Under the pieces are notes generated by a model. The model did not search any database. It saw only the letters and a list, made by a program, of their open reading frames with translations, and was not told the DNA's origin. Positions 39,188 to 53,100 of a DNA stretch of 64,000 nt are shown in pieces. The translations under genes and the position numbers were made by a program. Each line of letters starts with the position of its first letter. Positions within the stretch are counted from its first letter, which is position 1. The stretch comes from Tubiluchus corallicola (taxonomy: Eukaryota > Priapulida > Priapulimorpha > Priapulimorphida > Tubiluchidae): the NCBI GenBank assembly GCA_030141605.1, contig JAQGDQ010000004.1, forward strand, positions 1,835,001 to 1,899,000, written 5' to 3'.

Positions 39188-39349
39188 AAGTATAATAAAT
39201 AATTAATTAGCTACCTACTATCAAATTATACTAGGATTCTTTTCGGTCTTTTTCACTTTAGTTAGTATGAGTATATATTTATTTATCACAGGAAGAAAAA
39301 CACAGTGCATAAAACGATAATATGATGCAATGTAACAAAGTTATTGTAG

Positions 39350-39550
39350 TCACAGAAAACACTGTAAACAGAGGTTAATACCACTGAATGCTTTATTAAC
39401 ATAATCAGTATGTCCAGTATAACATAAATGTTCAACAGCTCCCATAAGTGGATTAACCTGACTGTTCAGAGCACAGCTGTGTAATGACAGACAGGTGACT
39501 AGCAGGTAACAAACAGAAAAGCTGGCCAAAACCAAAAGCTTTACATTCAC
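39350..39550 (-). CDS. Candidate small secreted protein or signal-peptide exon
   Basis: A 66-codon frame begins MNVKLLVLASFSVCYLL. It shows a basic residue, a hydrophobic core of about 18 residues and a Cys-containing region after the probable cleavage site, a classic secretory signal. It could be a complete short peptide with 7 cysteines, two of them in the signal region. It could also be the first exon of a longer gene using the CAG|GTTAAT donor after residue 31. An AATAAA lies within the frame and another about 75 bp past its end. I recognise no family. Signal-like N-termini also arise by chance in AT-rich DNA, so the call is weak. Confidence 0.25.
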   Translation of the reverse strand: MNVKLLVLASFSVCYLLVTCLSLHSCALNSQVNPLMGAVEHLCYTGHTDYVNKAFSGINLCLQCFL

Positions 39551-40009
39551 GTCACAGATGGCGCCTCGTGCACGATAAGTAAGATTAACAAAAAGAATGC
39601 TAAGTCTGCTACAGTTATTATGATGATTAATTTATCTGAGATATGATATTAAACTAATTGGTGAAAGGGTGGCGAAGAACTAAAAGTTCTCAAAGTCAGT
39701 CATCAGATAGGCCTACTGTACCCAGGAACTGCCCCTGCTAAATGCGTTGCTGACTTCTCGTTTAGAACATTCTAAGCAGACTGGGTATCCGCACGCAAAT
39801 TCATCGTTCATCCTTTCACGAATTACAGAGTATAATTTTTAATTATAACGGTAACGCAGTCGTTGTTTTACTTAGAAATGTTTGCCTTAATTGGCCCACT
39901 TTTAACTATAGATATGTTAAATACATTGTCAATAGGTAACAGAGTCCACTTGTTATTGCTTCTAAATCTGTCGATGATATTTTTTTACTACAATGAAGTA
40001 CTTGTAGTC

Positions 40010-40510
40010 TATTTTGCTTCTTTGTTTGTTCGCTTATTCTCACATTGTACCTTTATTCATTCGCTTAGTCATTCATCTTTTACTCGTTGCATTTAGCCTA
40101 CTTATCTGCTCCATTCACTCGTTTTTTAGTCAGTCATTCGCTTTTTCATCAATGCGCTTATTTTTGTGTCTTTTTTCATTTATGTACACTTTTTTGTCTT
40201 TCAGTTATTCAGTTTTCATTTCGAAACTTTTTTGCCTACACACAGTTATTTTCTTACTTATTTGCTAATTCAGTTATTCCGCATTCCGTAATTCGTTACA
40301 TCAATCATTCTGCTTATTTTTCACTCTAATTTTTGCGTCTCGTTTGAAACATTCGTGGTGGCGCCGTGATATCCTGCACTGCATGCAGCCATGTATTCAT
40401 GATAATTTATTCATTGATTCATTCGCTCATGAATTTAATTAGTTACTAATTAATTTACTATTTTACTAGATCATTTATTCATTCATTTTTACACTTCATT
40501 TTTTCAGTTT
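40010..40510. repeat. Degenerate pyrimidine-rich low-complexity tract (TTCATTCGCTTATT-like)
   Basis: The words CATTCGCTTATT, TTATTCATTCG and their variants recur irregularly over about 500 bp with a strong T/C bias on the plus strand. Three overlapping open frames here are products of this composition. Confidence 0.6.
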
Positions 40511-41106
40511 CTCTCCCCTTCGAGCTTCGTTTCTTTTTTTATTTAGTTTGTACGTCGTTACGTCAGCTAAAATTATTGAGCCATTCATACACCAAGTTAG
40601 ATATTTTTCTTACTTTACATTTTAGGCGTTAACGGGTAAAAAGATGTGGTAACGTTAACGGGTTTTAATTTTAAAGTTGGTCTAATAAAAGTGAAGAACT
40701 ACGGGTGTGTTTCGAAGTTTGAATAATTACAATGTTTTACAGTACTATGATATACGATTAACTAAGTTACTAGTTTGCTGAAGGTAAGAAATTCTAGAGC
40801 TGGACCTATACTGTATGCCTTCAACTTCCTGTTGATAAATAGGCGAAAAATTAACAGGCGCAATTGCCTTTCAATAGAAGATGATTACATGGGTAATTAA
40901 CTTGTTTTCATTAACTAGTTAGTAGTTACCAAATGTCCAATGCAAACTGTTGACAGTCACCAAAAACTTCGGCTGATATTTGTGTGATTCAGTTTTGCAG
41001 GATGAACTAGCAGTGTTAACATCAAATTACCTACAGTAACTGGTAAAAAGTGTATTAGTAACAGTACTCAAGACGGACCGATAACTATCACCTATTCTGC
41101 GTTGAG

Positions 41107-44100
41107 ATGTATAGGAAAATTTTCCTGTTGCTATGTCTGCTGAGTTATTGTAAGTTTATTTGTTTTTTACATTTCGTGTCACCATTATATAATTTTTTAC
41201 TTTAGCCCTCGCGTAGTTAAGTCTAGTAATCCAAAGTCCCCAGCCAGGTATAAAATTAATGGCTTACAAATAAAAGGAAACAACAATATAGTATGTAATG
41301 TACAAACTACGTAAGGATAGTCATGATAAATTGGACACAAGGAAAACTATTCAGTCCATGCCTACTTTACTAGCTGAATATACCACTTCGCGTAAAAGTG
41401 AACAATGTGCGTATAAAAGTCGACGGATCAATTAGTAGGAAAATAGTAGGAGCAGCCATTCCTTATGGATATTTAGTGTAATGGCAGTCACCTACTCATT
41501 GTGCCATTAGCAACACCCTTACAGAGCCTTGAGTGATGATGGACAGTTCCTCTCTGAGCATGCCTAGTAATTGCTGACTGTGGAATTGTATTAACCTATA
41601 TAATCTAAGAAAGCTAGCTTAGGCAGTGTATCAGTTACTGTCAACACCGCCGCATTTGTAAATAGCCACATAGTTGTATCAATAAAATGTTTACTTTCAT
41701 ACACCTTCTGGTATTTATGCAACTAATATTACATTAGTTACAAGAGACGAACTAGCCGTAAGAGATAATATGGGATAATATGGCACTTAATTTTGCATCA
41801 TTTGAGATAGATCGAATGCTGCTGTATTTTTGATACGTTTAACCATATAGACTGTTTCTTTATTTATTGCACATTGCAAGACAATGTATAAGGGTTTGCA
41901 AAAATAAATCTGAAAACAATATGTTAGGTATGATTTAGGGCGACTCCGTTAATTCGTAATTCTTTTTACCTTGGGGTGCCTAGTACTAGCTTATTTTATA
42001 AGCCACTTAAATGATTCTTTACGTGAATACCTCTGTACTACCTGGCAGATCATGCAGGCTTATCAGACCCAAGATGACAATCTGGGTGGTTAACGTCTAA
42101 GTTTCCGACAGGGGGATGGAATTTATTTTCATATTCCCCAGCAATAATCACATATGGAAAAACATTCAAAACATAAAAGGGCCAGGCTCTAGGAATGAAC
42201 TTGATTATTGAGCGTAGACGATGACAGCCGAACAGTAGTATAATTAAAATGACGGTGCAGTACACCTGCAAAAACTAAAGCAAATGTGTGACTGTGTTAG
42301 AATATAGTATGTTTATAGTTGAAATAGTATAAACATAGTATATGTTTATAGTTGAAATAGTATAAAAATTTTGGTAAATTTTTTATGTATCGCTTATGAC
42401 TATTTATTGCAGGACAAGAACCTCAGTAATTATCAAAGATAATCTCCAATGTGAGACACTGAACAAGCAGAAATGCTTTAAGTAGCTTGGAATGCTTGCG
42501 CATGTTCCTTCAACTAGAGAATTAGCCATAGAGATTAATGGCAAGTAGATCGAGTATTGAAACTTGTACTCAACAACCATTCTCTATTATAAATGAAACC
42601 CGCCGTTCCATGTCTTTCTCAGCTTCAACTAACTCACCCTGACTGCTTGACTGTTCTTCTAGCCAGGGCCTATTTCAGCCTAGGCGAGGCCCGGGGAAGT
42701 GGGGGGGGGGGTGAGGCCCCATCGGGGGAGGAGGGCGGTGCGCCGGAGGCGGGTATGCCGGAGGCGGGTGCTACCGTGGTTGGCACCCAGAAAATTTTTG
42801 AACTGCTAGAACGCCGGAGAAGCATTTTCGAAAAGAAAATATGGAGGAGTTGTACAGTTGTTAAAGGAAAGAACAACTGAAAGAAAAACTGCTTTATTCT
42901 TAAAACAAGCCCAAGACCAGCCCTTAATACTTGTCAATACTAGCGCCTGCGGCAAGAGAGAGGGAGGGAGAGAGGCGGCAGTATGTTCGCATAAAGCAAA
43001 AAAATGTTACCTTGGTGCGAGGCCCCCTGAAGGGTGAGGCCCCGGGGAATTATCCCCACTCCCCCCCCCCTTGAAATAGGCCACGCTTCTAGCCCCCTGC
43101 TAAGGTTCATTATGTAACAAAAGCCTCATTCTGTAACAATGCAGCATTATTAATTTTATGTTAAAAAATGCTGTATTGTGTAACAAAGCACAAAATTGTA
43201 TCGCATTTTAATTTTTTTACCTCAAGTAACAACCATTATGCAACAACTCTTGCGTCATTATCTAACAATCATTATGTAACAAAAATGATGCATTATGTGA
43301 CAGGATGTCCATGGTCTATGGTCAGGTCTTGCCACAGTCTCGGTAACTGATGCTTACTCACGATCCTCTTCGTTGCTGTAGAACGACCCTGCACAAATGT
43401 GTCTGCGAGGTCACACTTCACTGTGATTTTTGTTTGAATTTCAGATTCGCTGCTGTTTTCTATATCTTCCAAATATTTAACTCCCATATCGTTTCGATAT
43501 TCCATTGCAGCTTTGACATACTGGCTTACTTGTTTCAATATTTCATTATTTAAGCTGGATACATACCCGTTTGTTACATTCCACTTTCTTATTTTAGTTA
43601 ATATGACACACTCAAACAAATAATAGTGCGTTGAATCTTGTTCTACACTACATAATGGACATCCTCAGTTATTAACATTCTTACAGTTTGCTTTTACTAC
43701 TATCATACTGGATCGCACTTTCATTAGAGCATTATAGTTGCTTTCAGCTCTAGATGTGGGTCTGACTATGCCTTGGTCTGGTTCAAACTGTGGCTGGTCT
43801 GTTGGGAATCAGGTCTGCTTGATGTCTCATCTACCAGTGGTCTGTCTGAGTTACCAAAGATCTATTATTGGCTGAGTGTGATTGGTAATAATTACACTGA
43901 GAATCGTTCTATGAGTAATTTATGACATGTCTGTCTAGGGACCTGATCTGTCTGAGATTGATCCATAAGTGGTCTGCTTGAAATTTGATCTAACCGAGGT
44001 CTTTTTTGTGGTTGGCTTATTTGAATCAGTTAGTTCCGGTTATATGATGGATTTATTATGACTGAGGTCTAATCTGCCAGCGGTCTGATCTGACTGGGTT

Positions 44101-47100
44101 TGATCTGATTGAACCAAAATAGAGAAATTGGACTCCTTTATGAGCCGCAATTTAGTCCGCATGCCATATGCAACGTGCTGCTTGTGATAGATCTTTTAAA
44201 AATAAATGTGTACAAGAATTACCCCAGCAACATGACCACGAACTATGGATCTGTATAGGATACACAATATAATTTTTCATTTTTCAGTTTCTTTTTATGA
44301 CAAGCCTAAATTCTAGCCGAACCAAAACTCTGGCAGATCACATCCCACCCCGATAAGAATACCCTCGACGCACCAAATCTCAGATTGCAGACCGAGGTGG
44401 AGCCAGATCATATCTAGAAGAAAAAGAAACTGAACCAGTACAATAATTAGACCACACCCACTCTGTGACAAGATCCAACCGCAAACCACAACCAAACCTA
44501 GGTTACATAATTTTGTTAGATAATGATTGTTAATTACTAAAGCAAAAATTGTCTAACGTAAAATTTGTTTTACATAATGACGAATTTTGTGATTGTCACA
44601 TAATGCTGCATTGTTATATAATGAGCCTTTGATACACAATGAACTTTGATATCTCTCAATATAATATTCTATGTCACATCACAGACGATGAAATAATTAT
44701 TATTAATTTGTAAAGCATAACAAACTTATTCTAAAATAATTTTGCTATTTGTGAAAGAACCAAATTTCCACAAATTTTTATCAAGTAATCCGTCTGTCAA
44801 GGCTTTTCTTGATAACTCAACAGAAACTTCAGCTAGCCTAGCTAACAGTTTAGATTATTAAACTGTGAAATGGCCCCGTTTCATTTACTGCCAAATCGGG
44901 TGCAGAAAACAAATAGTTCTTACTTTTTGTGCGTTTGGCGTCCAGTGAGTATTTGTCAATTAGCCATGCTGTTCCGAATGTGCCACTGCTGTTCAACTTT
45001 TCATTACGTGCGTCGTCTAAATTATATATAGAATGTTTGTAGTCGAGCTTAAATAAAAAAATCATAACCAATTAGCATGTGAAAGCTTATGTAATTATAG
45101 TATAAGGATCCGTTGTTAACAGTGAGATTATTCTTGGGTGTCTCAGGAATTATTGCATTTACATTTACTGTATGTATGCGAAACAGATGTTGTACTTAAA
45201 TTAAATGAATCCCCCTTGCAAAAAAATTCAGTGTAACTGCGCATTTTTCACCAGGTGTACTAAATTCACCCTAGTTTGTGTCATGCCGCAATGTGTAAGC
45301 TGTCAGTTCGTTGAATGTCTTACGCGCCCGTACGTAACGTTTCGTGAACAGAATTACCCCTAAAATCCAAATGTGTTCAGCTCGTCTGGCAAACTGAAAC
45401 CTAGCCTAGACGATATAAATACTAAGAGCCAAACGTTGGACATCAGACGCCTTGGTGTATTATATATTTCAACAGTAACAATAACAATAACAAGAAGACA
45501 TTAAATAGAATCGTTAATATAGACACAATAAACTTTTCTTGGACTAACTTATATGCACAGATTATGCCTGCAGAACTTCTTTCGTGCTGGTACGCGACTG
45601 TTATACAGAGAATTTTTTGTTATACAAGAGCACAGTTTGCATTAATAATTCACTAAACAAATGCGACTTTAAAAACAACATGAATTATCAAAATGCCTCT
45701 ATAAAAATTAGGAAATGCTCTAGTTTTCCTAATCGCCTGACAAAGAAATTGTATTACACTCAAGTTACCATTTTTTCTTTTTTCTCTTATAGGTACTGGG
45801 CAGTGTCAAACACCTACTAGGTGCCGCTACCATGGCGACATACTACCTGCACCATATGGAGATTGCAGATATTTTGTCAAATGCATTCATCCACACACGT
45901 ACGTGGAAATGACGACATGTTGGCCTTGTCCACCCGGGACTATATTTGACCCATGCATTTTGTTATGCGTAGCCGATAACTACTACAATCGACTTGCAAG
46001 CGGATGTCCCTTAGGTTTCAATCATCATGATTTTTCACTATGTAACCGCGCCCAACAGGATGTCTATCCTACAGGATATGTACCCAAAACAAATTTTTAC
46101 GACACTGAAGGATACAATTATTTGGGCTATGACCACGATGGCTTTGACCGAGATGGCTACGATTATCTCGGCTACAATAGAGATGGCTACGACCGCCTGG
46201 GTTATAATCGTGATGGTTATGATCGCAGCGGCTATAATAAGTTAGGGTACGATTATGATGGATACGATATTTACGGATATAATCGCAATGGTTTCGATCC
46301 AAATGGCTACGACAGTAGTGGCTATGATATTGATGGTTACGATAGATATGGTTATGATTATTACGGTTATGATCATGACGGATTCGACAAGGAAGGCTAT
46401 AGCCGAGATGGGTGGGATCGTAATGGCTACAACCAGGCAGGATATGACAGCAGTGGGTATGACCATAATGGTTATGATATTTATGGCTATGACCAAAACG
46501 GATATGACTATGAAGGTTATGATCATGATGGTTACAATATCTATGGCTATGATAAAGATGGTTATGATAGAAATGGATACGATCACAATGGCTTCAGTCG
46601 TGATGGCTGGGATCATTATGGATATAATAGAGATGGGTATGACAGTAATGGCTATGATCGTGATGGTTATGACAGAGATGGTTACAGCCTTGATGGATGG
46701 GATAGATATGGGTACGACCGCAATGGATATGACACTGAAGGTTATAATCATGATGGTTTTGATATCTATGGTTATGATCGTAACGGTTATAACAAAAATG
46801 GGTATGATCAAGATGGTTATAGCCGTGACGGATGGGATAGATATGGGTATGACCAAAATGGATATGACATTGAAGGTTATAATCATGATGGTTTTGATAT
46901 CTATGGTTATGATCATAACGGTTATGATAAAAATGGGTATGACCATGATGGCTACAGTCATGATGGATGGGACCACTATGGTTATAACCGGGAAGGATAT
47001 GACAATCAAGGCTATAATAAAGATGGTTACGATAAAAATGGATATGATCGCAATGGCTACAGTCGTGATGGCTGGGATCATTATGGCTACAACAGAGATG

Positions 47101-50100
47101 GGTATGACAAAAATGGTTACAATCATTATGGCTATGATCGTGATGGTTATGACAAAAATGGGTATAGCCTTGACGGATGGGATAGATATGGGTACGACCG
47201 CAATGGATATGACATTGAAGGTTATAATCATGATGGTTTTGATATCTATGGTTATGATCATAACGGTTATGATAAAAATGGGTATGACCACGATGGCTAC
47301 AGTCATGATGGATGGGACCACTATGGTTATAACCGGGAAGGATATGACAGTCAAGGTTATGATCGCGATGGCTATAATAAAGATGGTTATAATAGAAATG
47401 GATATGATGCATATGGTTATAGTCGGGATGGCTGGGATCATTACGGTTATAACAGGGAGGGATATGACAGTCAAGGATATGATCATGATGGTTATAACAT
47501 CTATGGCTATGATAAAGATGGTTATAATAGAAATGGATATGATCAAGATGGTTATAGCCATGATGGATGGGATAAATATGGATATGACCGAAATGGATAT
47601 GACATTGAAGGTTATAATCATGATGGTTTTGATATCTATGGTTATGATCGTAACGGTTATGATAAAAATGGGTATGACCATGATGGCTACAGTCATGATG
47701 GATGGGACCACTATGGTTATAACCGGGAAGGATATGACAGTCAAGGTTATGATCGCGATGGCTATAATAAAGATGGCTATAATAGAAATGGATATGATGC
47801 AGATGGTTACAGTTGGGATGGTTGGGATCATTACGGTTATAACAGGGAGGGATACGACAGTCAAGGATATGATCGTGATGGTTATAACATCTATGGCTAT
47901 GATAAAGATGGTTATAATAGAAATGGATATGATGCAGATGGTTACAGTCGGGATGGTTGGGATCATTTTGGTTACAACAGAGATGGATACGACAAAGATG
48001 GTTACAATCATTATGGTTATGACCATAATGGATATAACAGGGCTGGATATGATCATGAGGGCTATAATCAGTTAGGATACGATAACTATGGCTATGATCA
48101 TGATGGTTACGACCTAGATGGTTACAGCCTTGATGGATGGGACAGATATGGGTATGGCCGAAATGGATATGACATTGAAGGTTATAATCATGATGGTTTT
48201 GATATCTATGGTTATGATCGTAACGGTTATGATAAAAATGGGTATGACCATGATGGCTACAGTCATGATGGATGGGACCACTATGGTTATAACCGGGAAG
48301 GATATGACAGTCGAGGTTATGATCATGATGGCTATAATAGCTATGGCTATGATAAAGATGGTTATAACAAAAATGGATATGATGAAGATGGTTATAGCCA
48401 TGACGGATGGGATAGATATGGGTATGACCGAAATGGATATGACATTGAAGGTTATAATCATGATGGTTTTGATATCTATGGTTATGATCGTAACGGTTAT
48501 AATAAAAATGGGTATGACCACGATGGCTACAGTCATGATGGATGGGACCACTATGGTTATAACCGGGAAGGATATGACAGTCAAGGTTATGATCGCGATG
48601 GCTATAATAAAGATGGTTATAATAGAAATGGATATGATGCAGATGGTTATAGTCGGGATGGTTGGGATCATTACGGTTATAACAGAGAGGGATATGACAG
48701 TCAAGGATATGATCCCAATGGTTATAACATCTATGGCTATGATAAAGATGGTTATAATAGAAATGGATATGATCAAGATGGTTATAGCCATGATGGATGG
48801 GATAAATATGGATATGACCGAAATGGATATGACATTGAAGGTTACAATCATGATGGTTTTGATATCTATGGTTATGATCGTAACAGTTATGATAAAAATG
48901 GGTATGACCATGATGGCTACAGTCATGATGGATGGGACCACTATGGTTATAACCGGGAAGGATATGACAGTCAAGGTTATGATCGCGATGGCTATAATAG
49001 CTATGGCTATGATAAAGATGGTTATAATAGAAATGGATATGATCAAGATGGTTATAGCCATGACGGATGGGACAGATTTGGGTATGACCGAAATGGATAT
49101 GACATTGAAGGTTATAATCATGATGGATTTGATATCTATGGTTATGATCGTAACGGTTATGATAAAAATGGGTATGACCATGATGGCTACAGTCATGATG
49201 GATGGGACCACTATGGTTATAACCGAGAAGGATATGACAGTCAAGGTTATGATCGCGATGGCTATAATAGCTATGGCTATGATAAAGATGGTTATCACAA
49301 AAATGGATATGATCAAGATGGTTATAGCCATGATGGATGGGACAGATATGGGTATGACCGAAATGGATATGACATTGAAGGTTATAATCATGATGGTTTT
49401 GATATCTACGGCTATGATCATAACGGTTATGATAAAAATGGGTATGACCATGATGGCTACAGTCATGATGGATGGGACCACTATGGTTATAACCGGGAAG
49501 GATATGACAATCAAGGCTATGATCGCGATGGCTATAATAAAGATGGTTACGATAAAAATGGATATGATCGCAATGGCTACAGTCATGATGGCTGGGATCA
49601 TTATGGCTACAACAGAGATGGATATGACAAAAATGGTTACAATCATTATGGCTATGATCGTGACGGATATAACAGGGCTGGATATGATCATGAAGGGTAT
49701 AATCGGCTGGGATACGATCATCATGGCTATGATCGTGATGGTTATGACAAAAATGGGTATAGCCTTGATGGATGGGATAGATATGGGCACGACCGCAATG
49801 GATATGACATTGAAGGTTATAATCATGATGGTTTTGATATCTATGGTTATGATCGTAACGGTTATAATAAAAATGGGTATGACCACGATGGCTACAGTCA
49901 TGATGGATGGGACCACTATGGTTATAACCGGGAAGGATATGACAGTCAAGGTTATGATCGCGATGGCTATAATAAAGATGGTTATAATAGAAATGGATAT
50001 GATGCAGATGGTTATAGTCGGGATGGTTGGGATCATTACGGTTATAACAGAGAGGGATATGACAGTCAAGGATATGATCCCAATGGTTATAACATCTATG

Positions 50101-53100
50101 GCTATGATAAAGATGGTTATAATAGAAATGGATATGATCAAGATGGTTATAGCCATGATGGATGGGATAAATATGGATATGACCGAAATGGATATGACAT
50201 TGAAGGTTACAATCATGATGGTTTTGATATCTATGGTTATGATCGTAACAGTTATGATAAAAATGGGTATGACCATGATGGCTACAGTCATGATGGATGG
50301 GACCACTATGGTTATAACCGGGAAGGATATGACAGTCAAGGTTATGATCGCGATGGCTATAATAGCTATGGCTATGATAAAGATGGTTATAATAGAAATG
50401 GATATGATCAAGATGGTTATAGCCATGACGGATGGGACAGATTTGGGTATGACCGAAATGGATATGACATTGAAGGTTATAATCATGATGGATTTGATAT
50501 CTATGGTTATGATCGTAACGGTTATGATAAAAATGGGTATGACCATGATGGCTACAGTCATGATGGATGGGACCACTATGGTTATAACCGAGAAGGATAT
50601 GACAGTCAAGGTTATGATCGCGATGGCTATAATAGCTATGGCTATGATAAAGATGGTTATCACAAAAATGGATATGATCAAGATGGTTATAGCCATGATG
50701 GATGGGACAGATATGGGTATGACCGAAATGGATATGACATTGAAGGTTATAATCATGATGGTTTTGATATCTACGGCTATGATCATAACGGTTATGATAA
50801 AAATGGGTATGACCATGATGGCTACAGTCATGATGGATGGGACCACTATGGTTATAACCGGGAAGGATATGACAATCAAGGCTATGATCGCGATGGCTAT
50901 AATAAAGATGGTTACGATAAAAATGGATATGATCGCAATGGCTACAGTCATGATGGCTGGGATCATTATGGCTACAACAGAGATGGATATGACAAAAATG
51001 GTTACAATCATTATGGCTATGATCGTGATGGATATAACAGGGCTGGATATGATCATGAAGGGTATAATCGGCTGGGATACGATCATCATGGCTATGATCG
51101 TGATGGTTATGACAAAAATGGGCATAGCCTTGATGGATGGGATAGATATGGGTACGACCGCAATGGATATGACATTGAAGGTTATAATCATGATGGTTTT
51201 GATATCTATGGTTATGATCGTAACGGTTATGATAAAAATGGGTATGACCATGATGGCTACAGTCATGATGGATGGGACCACTATGGTTATAACCGGGAAG
51301 GATATGACAGTCAAGGTTATGATCGCGATGGCTATAATAAAGATGGCTATAATAGAAATGGATATAATGCAGATGGTTATAGTCGGGATGGTTGGGATCA
51401 TTACGGATATAACAGAGAGGGATATGACAGTCAAGGATATGATCGTGATGGTTATAACATCTATGGCTATGATAAAGATGGTTATCACAAAAATGGATAT
51501 GATCAAGATGGTTATAGCCGTGACGGATGGGACAGATTTGGGTATGACCGAAATGGATATGACATTGAAGGTTATAATGATGATGGCTTTGATATCTATG
51601 GTTATGATCGTAATGGTTATGATAAAAATGGGTATGACCATGATGGCTACAGTCATGATGGATGGGACCACTATGGTTATAACCGAGAAGGATATGACAG
51701 TCAAGGTTATGATCGCGATGGCTATAATAGCTATGGCTATGATAAAGATGGTTATCACAAAAATGGATATGATCAAGATGGTTATAGCCGTGATGGATGG
51801 GACAGATATGGGTATGACCGAAATGGATATGACATTGAAGGTTATAATCATGATGGTTTTGATATCTACGGCTATGATCATAACGGTTATGATAAAAATG
51901 GGTATGACCATGATGGCTACAGTCATGATGGATGGGACCACTATGGTTATAACCGGGAAGGATATGACAGTCAAGGTTATGATCGTGATGGCTATAATAG
52001 CTATGGCTATGATAAAGATGGTTATCACACAAATGGATATGATCAAGACGGTTATAGCCGTGATGGATGGGACAGATATGGGTATGACCGAAATGGATAT
52101 GACATTGAAGGTTATAATCATGATGGTTTTGATATCTACGGCTATGATCATAACGGTTATGATAAAAATGGGTATGACCATGATGGCTACAGTCATGATG
52201 GATGGGACCACTATGGTTATAACCGGGAAGGATATGACAGTCAAGGTTATGATCGCGATGGCTATAATAAAGATGGTTACGATAAAAATGGATATGATCG
52301 CAATGGCTACAGTCATGATGGCTGGGATCATTATGGCTACAACAGAGATGGATATGACAAAAATGGTTACAATCATTATGGCTATGATCGTGACGGATAT
52401 AACAGGGCTGGATATGATCATGAAGGGTATAATCGGCTGGGATACGATCATTATGGCTATGATCGTGATGGTTATGACAAAAATGGGTATAGCCTTGATG
52501 GATGGGATAGATATGGGTACGACCGCAATGGATATGACATTGAAGGTTATAATCATGATGGTTTTGATATCTATGGTTATGATCGTAACGGTTATGATAA
52601 AAATGGGTATGACCATGATGGCTACAGTCATGATGGATGGGACCACTATGGTTATAACCGGGAAGGATATGACAGTCAAGGTTATGATCGCGATGGCTAT
52701 AATAAAGATGGCTATAATAGAAATGGATATGATGCAGATGGTTATAGTCGGGATGGTTGGGATCATTACGGTTATAACAGAGAGGGATATGACAGTCAAG
52801 GATATGATCGTGATGGTTATAACATCTATGGCTATGATAAAGATGGTTATAATAGAAATGGATATGATCAAGATGGTTATAGCCATGATGGATGGGATCA
52901 ATATGGATATGACATTGAAGGTTATAATCATGATGGTTTTGATATCTATGGTTATGATCGTAACGGCTATGATAAAAATGGGTATGACCAAGATGGTTTC
53001 AGCCATGATGGATGGGACCACTATGGTTATAACCGGGAAGGATATGATGGTCAAGGCTATGATCATGATGGTTATAATATCTATGGCTATGATAAAGATG

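Larger units (their letters stand above)
37132..41106. other. Intergenic region downstream of PTGES2
   Basis: AT-rich DNA with no supported multi-exon gene. It contains a reverse-oriented SINE-like piece (39131-39187), a candidate small secreted ORF (39350-39550) and a degenerate TTCATT-type low-complexity tract (40010-40510). The nearest AATAAA for PTGES2 that I can find is at 38375-38380, 1.2 kb after its stop, which is far for a 3' end. Confidence 0.5.

Noticed and set aside
40014-40329. Two overlapping 80-codon hydrophobic frames
   Set aside because: Products of the pyrimidine-rich TTCATT low-complexity tract.
42593-42880. 95-codon frame rich in Gly/Glu/Ala on the plus strand
   Set aside because: It runs across the edge of the GC-rich hAT-type element, so it is composition and not a gene.
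46594-52032. 1812-codon His/Asn/Tyr-rich frame on the minus strand, plus similar 1700-codon frames on both strands
   Set aside because: They follow from a stop-free 15 bp unit in other frames. Only the GY frame has a signal peptide, a cysteine module and unique ends.
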